DNA of 14,998 nt from Opitutaceae bacterium (lineage in GTDB: Bacteria > Verrucomicrobiota > Verrucomicrobiae > Opitutales > Opitutaceae), in the NCBI GenBank assembly GCA_031266495.1, contig JAISAX010000771.1:1-14998 (forward strand). The letters are read 5' to 3'. Shown in pieces: positions 6,922 through 12,939 of this stretch. The position numbers and the translations under genes are program-made. The first letter of the stretch is position 1. Every line of letters starts with the position of its first letter. Under the pieces are notes generated by a model that did not search any database, was not told the origin of the DNA, and saw only the letters and a list, made by a program, of their open reading frames with translations.

Positions 6922-6955
6922 AAAACGGGACCGGTGACGTCGGTCCCGTTTTTTT
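6922..6955 (-). terminator. Intrinsic terminator after kdsB (bidirectional form)
   Basis: A perfect 12-bp stem (6922-6933 with 6941-6952) and a 7-nt loop, followed by T-runs in both directions. On the minus strand it follows the kdsB stop directly and precedes parC, so it should end kdsB transcription and make parC depend largely on its own promoter. The minus-strand T-run is only four bases; the plus-strand run is seven. Confidence 0.85.
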
Positions 6956-6957
6956 GT

Positions 6958-7743
6958 TCAAAGGGGCGGAAATAGCGCAGGCTGGCGGGCGACGCCGAGA
7001 TATTTTTCGTATTTCACGGCATCCTCGGGCGTGTCCACCCCGATGCCGGGATCGTCGGTGACATCGCAGGCGATATCGTAACCGTTTTCCAGCACACGGA
7101 GTTGTTCGAGCCTTTCGAGGATTTCGTAGCGGCCTTGCGGCAGGCTGGCGAAGCGGGCAAGAAGAGCGGCCTTGTAGGCGTAGAGGCCGAGGTGGCGGTA
7201 GCAGGGGTGGGCGCGGACCTGGTCGTCGGTGACCTGGCCGGCGTGATCGCGGGCGTAGGGGATGGGTAGCCGGGAAAAGTAGAGGGCGCGGTGGTTGCCG
7301 GGGGCGAAGACGACCTTCACCTGGTTGGGGTTGGTGAAGTCGGCTGCGGTGCGGAAGGGCGTGGCGAGCGTGGCCATGGCCACGCCGGGGGAGGCGACCA
7401 GTTCGGCGAGGCGGCGGATCTGGGCGCCGGTGACGAGCGGTTCGTCGGCCTGGACGTTGATGATGTGCGCGGCGCGGACGGTGCGGTTGGCCTCGGCGAT
7501 ACGGTCGGTGCCGGACAGATGGCGGGCGCCGGTCATGATGACGGAGAACCCGGCGGCCTCCAGCGGAGCGGCGAGGAGGGCGTCGTCCACGGCGAACCAG
7601 AGCGGGAATTCGGGAGCCTCCATACGGATGCGCGTGGCCACGTGGAGGACGAGCGGCCGGCCGCCGACGGGGTGGAGCAACTTTCGGGGAAAGCGGGTCG
7701 ATTCGAGGCGACAGGGGACAATGATGGCAGTGCTCATGGACAA
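6958..7743 (-). CDS. kdsB: 3-deoxy-manno-octulosonate cytidylyltransferase (CMP-Kdo synthetase)
   Basis: 261 residues, close to the usual length of about 250. It activates Kdo with CTP to CMP-Kdo in the cytoplasm for lipopolysaccharide inner-core synthesis, so the organism is a Gram-negative with Kdo-type LPS. Visible family signatures are the N-terminal nucleotide-binding IIVPCRLESTRFPRKLL (7-23), SGTDRIAEA (77-85), NVQADEPL (96-103) with the metal-binding Asp100, YFSRLPIPY, a HLGLYAYK stretch, LEQLRVLENG and the C-terminal GVDTPEDA. The start could be Met1 or Met3; the second gives the more usual short N-terminus. A strong terminator follows. The HPr gene is divergent 104 bp away, so the two share a promoter region. 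Confidence 0.96.
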   Translation of the reverse strand: MSMSTAIIVPCRLESTRFPRKLLHPVGGRPLVLHVATRIRMEAPEFPLWFAVDDALLAAPLEAAGFSVIMTGARHLSGTDRIAEANRTVRAAHIINVQADEPLVTGAQIRRLAELVASPGVAMATLATPFRTAADFTNPNQVKVVFAPGNHRALYFSRLPIPYARDHAGQVTDDQVRAHPCYRHLGLYAYKAALLARFASLPQGRYEILERLEQLRVLENGYDIACDVTDDPGIGVDTPEDAVKYEKYLGVARQPALFPPL

Positions 7744-7847
7744 TTGCAGGTGACGGATATCGACGGAGATGAAAGGGCAGGAGCGTGGCGATCAGGTTTT
7801 TGGGTTGCAAGCCACCCGCGCGCCGCGAACCTTCGCCGTTCTGACAC

Positions 7848-8150
7848 ATGGATAACGCAGATACCGCCGCCGCCGCCGGCCAGCAACTGACCCGGGAGCT
7901 TGTTGTTCAAAACAAGATGGGCATTCACGCCCGTCCGGCAGCCATGATCGTGCGCATCACCAACAAGTTCAAAGCCGATGTCCTCGTCGAAAAGGACGAG
8001 GAGCAGGTCAACGGCAAATCGATCATGGGCCTGATGATGCTGGCCGCGGGCAAGGGCTCCAAAGTGAAATTCCTCGCGACCGGCGGCGACGCCAAGGCGA
8101 TGCTCGACGAACTGGAGCAGCTTTTCACGCGCAAGTTCGACGAAGCCTGA
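7848..8150 (+). CDS. ptsH: Phosphocarrier protein HPr
   Basis: 100 residues, slightly longer than the usual 85-90 because of an N-terminal Ala-rich extension of about 12. HPr passes phosphate from enzyme I to sugar-specific or regulatory EIIA proteins. The active-site His27 is in KMGIHARPA and the regulatory Ser58 is in VNGKSIMGLMMLAAGKGS, so both phosphorylation sites are present. Ser conservation implies possible control by an HPr kinase, as known in many bacteria. No enzyme I, HPr kinase or EII gene lies in the window. In Verrucomicrobia, lone HPr genes are often thought to act in regulation rather than sugar uptake; that is inference here. It is divergent from kdsB. No Shine-Dalgarno is visible before the ATG. 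Confidence 0.95.
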   Translation: MDNADTAAAAGQQLTRELVVQNKMGIHARPAAMIVRITNKFKADVLVEKDEEQVNGKSIMGLMMLAAGKGSKVKFLATGGDAKAMLDELEQLFTRKFDEA

Positions 8151-8160
8151 AGCCTCCGCC

Positions 8161-8178
8161 GGGGGGGGGGGGGGGGGG
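8161..8178. repeat. Homopolymer of 18 G
   Basis: Eighteen consecutive G begin 10 bp after the ptsH stop codon and are followed by AA and six more G. It is non-coding. Length polymorphism is likely, but an effect on ptsH expression is not evident. Confidence 0.85.
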
Positions 8179-8309
8179 AAGGGGGGAACTGGAAGTGGCG
8201 GGAAGCCCGATGTTTCGCCTGAGCCGAATCGCATGGGCGCATTTTTATTGTTTTGTGCGCCCCTGCGGAACCGTCTGGCGGACAGACAAATGTCGAATGC
8301 CGAACGCGC

Positions 8310-8348
8310 ATTGCCACGTGACAATGGGGCTCATTGCCACGTGGCAAC
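8310..8348. repeat. Two direct copies of a CACGTG-centred palindrome
   Basis: ATTGCCACGTGACAAT (8310-8325) and ATTGCCACGTGGCAAC (8333-8348) are spaced 23 bp start to start. The second contains the perfect 14-bp palindrome TTGCCACGTGGCAA. The size, symmetry and roughly two-turn spacing resemble paired operator sites, but no promoter or target gene is close. It could equally be a dispersed intergenic repeat. Confidence 0.6.
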
Positions 8349-8363
8349 GGCGCATGGTGCTGC

Positions 8364-8403
8364 GTTCGATGTCCAGCGTTCGATGTTCAGCGTTCAGTGT
8401 TGG
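8364..8403. repeat. Degenerate 14-bp tandem repeat
   Basis: Copies at 8364-8377 and 8378-8391 (GTTCGATGTYCAGC) differ by one base; a shorter degenerate third copy follows to 8403. It lies in the non-coding spacer. Confidence 0.65.
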
Positions 8404-8420
8404 AGAAAACCGTCGTGCGG

Positions 8421-8495
8421 TTAACGCAGGACGAGTTCGGCGTCGACCGTTTCGCCATCGCGCGAGAGGCGAAACCCCATGAGGAACTCGATCAG
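8421..8495 (-). pseudogene. Possible 24-codon C-terminal remnant of an unknown gene
   Basis: On the minus strand CTG..TAA encodes LIEFLMGFRLSRDGETVDAEL followed by VLR, which reads like a genuine protein C-terminus (alternating hydrophobic and charged residues, GC-rich third positions). It has no start codon. Upstream the DNA turns into a 9-10-bp repeat (8501-8530), so the rest of the gene appears lost. It is in frame with, and directly after, the stop of the phage relic. I do not recognise the parent family. Confidence 0.3.
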
Positions 8496-8500
8496 TCAAA

Positions 8501-8530
8501 GGTCAAAAGTCGGAAAGTCGGAAGTCATCA
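8501..8530. repeat. Short direct repeat of AAGTCGGA
   Basis: Near-identical units of the type AAGTCGGAA repeat here, at the truncated 3' end of the phage relic. The repeat marks the edge between phage-like coding DNA and unrelated spacer sequence. Confidence 0.5.
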
Positions 8531-8532
8531 GC

Positions 8533-8550
8533 GGCCCGCCGGAGCGGGCC
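8533..8550. repeat. REP-like hairpin at one edge of the phage relic
   Basis: GGCCCGC, a 4-nt loop CGGA, then GCGGGCC: a perfect 7-bp stem without a T-tract. It is more consistent with an intergenic REP-like repeat than with a terminator. Confidence 0.55.
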
Positions 8551-9175
8551 ATCCTTGGAAAATGCTCCGCGTAGCGGGGCTGCTGGCGACCTTCGACTTC
8601 CGCATACTTCCGCAGCGCATCGGTGAGGGCGTCCACCTTGCCCTTTGTCGTGTCGAGCTGGATACCGTAGCGGGTCAGCCCTTCCCGTTCTCCGGCCAGG
8701 GTCCGCCCGATGAACATGGCGGCCGCTTCGGCGCTCTGGCGTGTTTCCTGGGCGAAGTCGAGGGTGAGTGCCGTCATTTGCCTGGCCTGCTCGCCGGTGA
8801 GGCCGAAGGTGAGGAGGAGGCGCTGGGTTTCGCGGATAGCGACTGCGGAGAAATAGGTGACTTCTTCCAGGGTGTTGGCCTGGTCGTGGAGCGCGGCGGA
8901 TGGCGTAGGTGTAGCCCCATTGTTCGTCGTCTTCGACGTGTTGCCGGGTAAGGCCGGAAGGACGCCGGCGAGATGTCCGGTGATTCCGGCGAAGGATTTT
9001 TTTAGGTCTTTCCCCAGGTGGAGGGCGAGGGCCGCGCTGATGAGGTCGGAGGCGTCGAGGGGGTCGAGCTGGTCCACCTTTGCCTGGTCCAGGCCGGTGC
9101 TGCCGGTGATGAGGAAGCTGGAGAGTTCCTCCGCGCTCGTGACCAGAGTGAAGAGCTGAAGTTACGCGGATCGAA

Positions 9176-9202
9176 GTGGCACGGGCTGGAAGCCCGTGCC
9201 AC
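9176..9202. repeat. Perfect 12-bp hairpin downstream of the large exported protein gene
   Basis: GTGGCACGGGCT, loop GGA, AGCCCGTGCCAC: a perfect 12-bp stem with a 3-nt loop, 8 bp after the stop codon of the large exported protein gene. There is no T-tract. It could stabilise the 3' end of that mRNA or be a dispersed REP-like element; it also marks the other edge of the phage relic. Confidence 0.75.
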
Positions 9203-9210
9203 GGCTTTGC

Positions 9211-12200
9211 TTACGGCATGTCCTCTTTTTGCGATGCGCCCAGATCGAAGGAATCGGTCATGACCGGCTTGCCTCCGGCTGCGGTCAGACGAAGGCGGAA
9301 GCGGAAAGGCCGGTCGTGCGGCCACGGATACACCGTGAGTTCATACGGGAAGCGGTTGACGGAGCGGTTGACAGAACGGTTGACGGAGCGGGGAGGGGAG
9401 GGGGGGAGGGTGGCGATGGTGGTGGTGGCGGTGTCGTCTTCTTCGATGAGGAGTTCGGCTTTGGCTCCCTCGGCGGGGCGTCCGGTCAGGCAGAGGTAAA
9501 GCGAATCCTTGCCGAACGGCGAACGGATGCGCCAGGCGCGCAGCGTTTCCCAGGGAGCGCCGAGGTCGGCGGTGAGCGGCGCGGCGGCGACGGGCGGGAG
9601 CCGGTCGGCGGCGGGATGCCCGGCGGTGCTGGCAAAACCGAGAGCGACAAGGCCGCGCGGAGGGACGATCAGGCCGGGCGTCCAGGCGACCGGACGGGGG
9701 AGGGGGCGGGGAGGGAGGGAGGGGGGGGAGGTTTCGTCGGGTTTGCCGTAATCGCCGGGCGCGGCGATGCGGGCGAGCACGGGTTTTTTTATTGTGTCCA
9801 CATGGAGCGCGGCGGCGTCGAGCCGGACGCGGGCGGGGCGGGCGTCGGGAGCGTCGTTCATGAGCACAACCCAGAAGTGGTCCGGCGTGCGCGCCGCGAT
9901 CCAGTTGAGGCCGGGGTCGTCCACGGTGACGCCGCTCGGGAGGAGCGGTCGGGCGTCGCGTTCGCCAAAAATCTCGCCGCCTCCCTGGCCGAAGACGCGG
10001 TTGTTGAACCAGACGTATCCGGATTGTTGCGACCAGGGGAAGCGGATCGCGCCGCCGGAGCGCAGTTCGGCTTCGGCAAAGAGCCAGTCGAGAGTGAAGG
10101 CGAGGTGCGGGGGGATGTGATGATAATAGAGGCTGGTGACGTCGGGTCCGTCGTACGGGTAGCGCGGCGATTGCGGGAGGTCGGTGAAGCCGCGCAGGTA
10201 GTAGCCGGGGTAGTTGCCGAAGCGTCCGATGATGCCGTTGCGGGCAAAATCCCGGTAAACGTCCTTGCCGGTTTTCGCGTGGAGGCGGAGCAGGGCGGGC
10301 GTCCAGCTTGACATCAGGATGTTCCGGAAGCCGGCGGTCGGGTTGCGGCTGGTGGCAAAGTAGGTGGAGGGTTGTTCGAGGCCCAGGCCCACGGGGGAGA
10401 CGATCCGGGCGGGCACGGTGTGTGCGGTGACGTCGCCGGGGGCGCGTGGCGCGCCCAGTCGCCAGGGGCGGTCGCCTTTCCACCAGAGGTGGTCTTCGCC
10501 GGTGAAGCGTCCGCCGTGGTGAATCGGCACCGGCTGGTCGGGATCGGCGGGATCGGCGGGAGCGGGTTGCGAGCGGAGGCCGGCGATGGTGAGCATGGCG
10601 CCGAGTTCGGCGGCTTCCAGCCAGCGCGCGTCGCCGGTCAGGTCGTGCAGGGTGAGGAGATCCCACCACACGGGAATGAAAGTGTGATTGTAAAAACGTC
10701 TGATGTCGAGTTCGTCGTGTTTTTCCGAATACAGGTTCCGGCGCGTCCAGGCGTCCGCCTCGCGCAGGGTTTCGTCGAGCAGGACGGGCGAGGGACGGAG
10801 GCGGTGGAGGGCGAGGAGTTCCGCGAAGCGGGGCACCCAGGTCGGCTGGTTGCGTCCGCGGGCGGCGTCGGCGGCCAGCGGCGCGAGCCAGGGGTTGCCG
10901 CCGCCGGTCAGCGCGTCCACGCCTTGCCAGAGGCTGGCGCGGTGGTGGTTGTTGTTGGGGGTTTGCAGGCGGAGGTCTTCGGGCGTCACGTAGGCCGGGT
11001 GGGTGGCGGGAACGTTCAGGGCGTGGTGCGGGGCGCGGCGCGTGAGGTGGTATTCGATCGCGGGCAGGGCGCGGCTGGCGTACAGTTGCTCGTCGTCCGT
11101 CAGCACGGCGGCGGAGAGCAGCGCGAGGGGCGCGGCGTGGGTGACGACGCCGGGGCCTTCGATGTTCCAGAATCCTTTCAGGCGCTGGTCCCAGCCGCCC
11201 GCGGAGTCGTTCCTTATCAGCGTGATCATCGCGTGCGCCGAGTCGGTCAGGGATTGTCCGGCGGGGTGACGGTGGTCGCCGGTGTTGAAGATGTGTTTTG
11301 TGGCGTAGGCGAGCGCGTCGGGCCAGCCGCCGGGGCGGGCCAGCACGTGCCAGCGCAGGGTGCGGGTTTCGCCTGCGCGCCACCGGGAGTCGTCGAGACC
11401 GGGCACCGGCTGGAACGCGGCGGGTTGCACGCGGCCCGCGTCGTTGAGGAGGGTGAAGCCGTAGCGGGAATTGCCGGTGTGTTGCCATTCGAAGGGTTGG
11501 GATTCCGGAGAGGCGGTCACGCCGAGGGTGAGGGCGGGAGGGGGCGGGAGGGGGCGGGAGGGCGCGCCGGGGGTGTCCGGTTTCAGCTCGATCAGGGCGA
11601 GGGGATGCGGGGTGATGCCGCTCGTCAGGAGGTTGGGGCGCGGGGGGGCGCGCCGGAACTGGTAGAGCGGGGGCAACTGGTGCGCCGACACTTGCTCCGC
11701 CTCGTATCCGGAAAAGGGTGCAAGGACCGCCGACCAGAATCCGTCGCCGTCGGCGGGGACGCGTAGTTGGAGGGTCACGACAAAGTCTCCGCCGCCGGGG
11801 GCGGTCTGCCAGACGAGGGTCGCCGCGAGCCGGCCTGTGTCGTCGGCGAGGGAGAGTTCCACGGCGCCGGGGCGGGTGGAGAGGAGGGAGCGGGCGGTCA
11901 GCAGGGTGTGGGATGCGGCGCGCCACGGGTTTTGGTCGTCCGGGTAACCGGCGGGATATGCGCGACCGGCGATGCGCACTTGCCGGAGGTTGGCCGGGTT
12001 GCGCCAGCGGGGGATGAGGCGGGTGGTGTCGATGCCGGATTCCTTGCCGTGGAGGAGCAGCAGGGTCTCGGCGCTGGCGCTGGTGCTGGTGCTGGCGGAG
12101 GGGGAGGGGGGGGAGGGGAGGGGGATTTTGCGCCAGGGTTCGCCGGGGGCGGAGCGGATTTCCGTTTCGCGGAGGATGAGCGGTTCGCCGTTTTCGCCCA

Positions 12201-12939
12201 GGGCGGAACGGAAGGTCATGCGGGTGAGGGTGGCTTCGAGGGCGGCCAGCGGTGGTCCGGCGTCTGTCGGGGTGGCGCGGCGCAGGGTGCTCACCGGGGG
12301 GAGCGTCCCGTCGCCGGTGGCCGGCTCGGGTTCGAGGCGCAGCGGTTTGACGCGGCGGGCCAGCAGCGCGGCGCGGTCAAGGTCGCCGGGGGGGGGGCCT
12401 GCGAGGCCGAGAAAAACCGCGTCGCATCGTCCGAAGAATTTTTTTGTATCCACAATTTCGAGCGCGGCGGGTCCGGCTTCGAGGGTGACGGCGCCGAGTT
12501 GTTCCCAGTTCCAGCCTTCGCGTCCGCCCTGGCCGGCTTCGCGGGGCAGGAGCGTGCCGTTGACCGCAATCCCGAAGCGGCGGGCGCCGGGCTGGTTGCC
12601 GGGATGATCCGCGCCGCGCGCCCACACGGTGTAGCGGCCTGGCGCCGGTATTTCGACCGCGGTCAGGGCGTTGGCATCCGTCCCCGTGGTGCGCAGCGAG
12701 CGTTTGCCCAGGGCGCCGGCGCGGCTTTCGGTCCACCAGCCGCCGTGAAACTGGAAATCCTCGGCCAGCACAAGAAGCGCGTGTTGCGCCCGGGCGGGCT
12801 GCTCCGCGGGCGGCGAAGCGGGAGCCGCCTGGCCGGCAAGGCCGCACGCCGGCAGCAACCGGGCGAGGAATGACAGGAGGACGAGAGTGGCGGGCAGGAT
12901 GTGCCGGTGATGGTTCATTTTTTTCGTATCCGGTTTCAT
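9211..12939 (-). CDS. Large exported protein, probable glycan-active enzyme
   Basis: 1242 residues. A signal peptide lies at about 14-38 (PATLVLLSFLARLLPACGLAG); LPAC might serve as a lipobox. The ATG overlaps the symporter stop as ATGA, supporting this start; Met8 is an alternative. Residues about 52-180 look like a beta-sandwich, galactose-binding-like module (EIPAPGRYTVWARG, WNWEQLGAVTLEAGPAALEIVD, CDAVFLG). Residues about 560-1010 form a mainly helical region rich in Trp, His and Asn (TPNNNHHRASLWQG, RRFYNHTFIPVWWDLL, SLYYHHIPPHLAFTLDWLF), reminiscent of an alpha/alpha-toroid lyase or hydrolase. The C-terminal part is beta-rich. Low-complexity Pro/Ser/Thr loops occur near 280-300, 458-480, 1068-1083 and 1181-1196. 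I do not recognise the catalytic family. The coupled symporter suggests that it releases or modifies a sugar or acid imported by it. Confidence 0.8.
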   Translation of the reverse strand: MKPDTKKMNHHRHILPATLVLLSFLARLLPACGLAGQAAPASPPAEQPARAQHALLVLAEDFQFHGGWWTESRAGALGKRSLRTTGTDANALTAVEIPAPGRYTVWARGADHPGNQPGARRFGIAVNGTLLPREAGQGGREGWNWEQLGAVTLEAGPAALEIVDTKKFFGRCDAVFLGLAGPPPGDLDRAALLARRVKPLRLEPEPATGDGTLPPVSTLRRATPTDAGPPLAALEATLTRMTFRSALGENGEPLILRETEIRSAPGEPWRKIPLPSPPSPSASTSTSASAETLLLLHGKESGIDTTRLIPRWRNPANLRQVRIAGRAYPAGYPDDQNPWRAASHTLLTARSLLSTRPGAVELSLADDTGRLAATLVWQTAPGGGDFVVTLQLRVPADGDGFWSAVLAPFSGYEAEQVSAHQLPPLYQFRRAPPRPNLLTSGITPHPLALIELKPDTPGAPSRPLPPPPALTLGVTASPESQPFEWQHTGNSRYGFTLLNDAGRVQPAAFQPVPGLDDSRWRAGETRTLRWHVLARPGGWPDALAYATKHIFNTGDHRHPAGQSLTDSAHAMITLIRNDSAGGWDQRLKGFWNIEGPGVVTHAAPLALLSAAVLTDDEQLYASRALPAIEYHLTRRAPHHALNVPATHPAYVTPEDLRLQTPNNNHHRASLWQGVDALTGGGNPWLAPLAADAARGRNQPTWVPRFAELLALHRLRPSPVLLDETLREADAWTRRNLYSEKHDELDIRRFYNHTFIPVWWDLLTLHDLTGDARWLEAAELGAMLTIAGLRSQPAPADPADPDQPVPIHHGGRFTGEDHLWWKGDRPWRLGAPRAPGDVTAHTVPARIVSPVGLGLEQPSTYFATSRNPTAGFRNILMSSWTPALLRLHAKTGKDVYRDFARNGIIGRFGNYPGYYLRGFTDLPQSPRYPYDGPDVTSLYYHHIPPHLAFTLDWLFAEAELRSGGAIRFPWSQQSGYVWFNNRVFGQGGGEIFGERDARPLLPSGVTVDDPGLNWIAARTPDHFWVVLMNDAPDARPARVRLDAAALHVDTIKKPVLARIAAPGDYGKPDETSPPSLPPRPLPRPVAWTPGLIVPPRGLVALGFASTAGHPAADRLPPVAAAPLTADLGAPWETLRAWRIRSPFGKDSLYLCLTGRPAEGAKAELLIEEDDTATTTIATLPPSPPRSVNRSVNRSVNRFPYELTVYPWPHDRPFRFRLRLTAAGGKPVMTDSFDLGASQKEDMP
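9352..9389. repeat. 12-bp tandem repeat encoding Ser-Val-Asn-Arg
   Basis: Three 12-bp units (GCGGTTGACGGA and close variants) encode three SVNR repeats near the C-terminus of the large exported protein, next to a Pro/Ser tract. Copy number can change without a frameshift. Confidence 0.8.
9696..9731. repeat. G-rich tract inside the large exported protein gene
   Basis: G runs of three to eight broken by single A or C. On the minus (coding) strand it encodes a Ser/Pro/Arg-rich linker around residues 1068-1083. It could form a G-quadruplex on the template strand. Confidence 0.6.
11531..11562. repeat. 10-bp tandem G-rich repeat inside the large exported protein gene
   Basis: Three units of GGGGCGGGAG (first one shortened). 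They encode the Pro/Ser/Arg linker SRPLPPPP region. Because 10 is not a multiple of 3, a one-unit change would shift the reading frame. Confidence 0.75.
12070..12124. repeat. Hexamer repeat plus G-rich tract inside the large exported protein gene
   Basis: CTGGTG/CTGGCG units (12070-12097) encode a Ser/Ala/Thr stretch, followed directly by a G-rich tract (12096-12124) encoding Pro/Ser. Together they form a low-complexity loop at about residues 272-290, between two predicted beta regions. Confidence 0.7.

Larger units (their letters stand above)
8151..8420. other. Repeat-rich non-coding spacer after ptsH
   Basis: About 270 bp without a credible gene. It contains an 18-G run (8161-8178), a pair of CACGTG-centred palindromes, and a degenerate 14-bp tandem repeat. 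Small open frames here are low-complexity and do not look like protein. I see no clear intrinsic terminator for ptsH. Confidence 0.65.
8496..9161 (-). pseudogene. Prophage tail-gene relic (tail assembly / tape-measure-like)
   Basis: The frame is open from just after a TAA at 9162-9164, with no ATG; the first usable start is GTG at 9077. The residues before it (LFTLVTSAEELSSFLITGSTG) also look coding, so the 5' end is probably lost. The N-terminal part resembles a tail-assembly protein. The part from about residue 65 of the GTG start (ALHDQANTLEEVTYFSAVAIRETQRLLLTFGLTGEQARQMTALTLDFAQ...IGRTLAGEREGLTRYGIQLD) resembles the conserved helical region of tail tape-measure proteins. The last 30 or so residues derive from hairpin and repeat DNA, so homology stops short. 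Tape-measure proteins are normally several hundred residues or more. No other phage genes are nearby, so this is a stranded fragment. Confidence 0.6.

Noticed and set aside
8310..8403. CRISPR-like array
   Set aside because: Units are too short, spacing is too small or absent, and there are no spacers of 25-40 bp or cas genes.
9176..9202. Intrinsic terminator after the large exported protein gene
   Set aside because: The stem is strong but no T-tract follows, so it is listed as a hairpin repeat instead.
9341..11926. Minus-strand open frame of 861 codons
   Set aside because: Arg/Pro-rich out-of-frame shadow of the large exported protein on the same strand.
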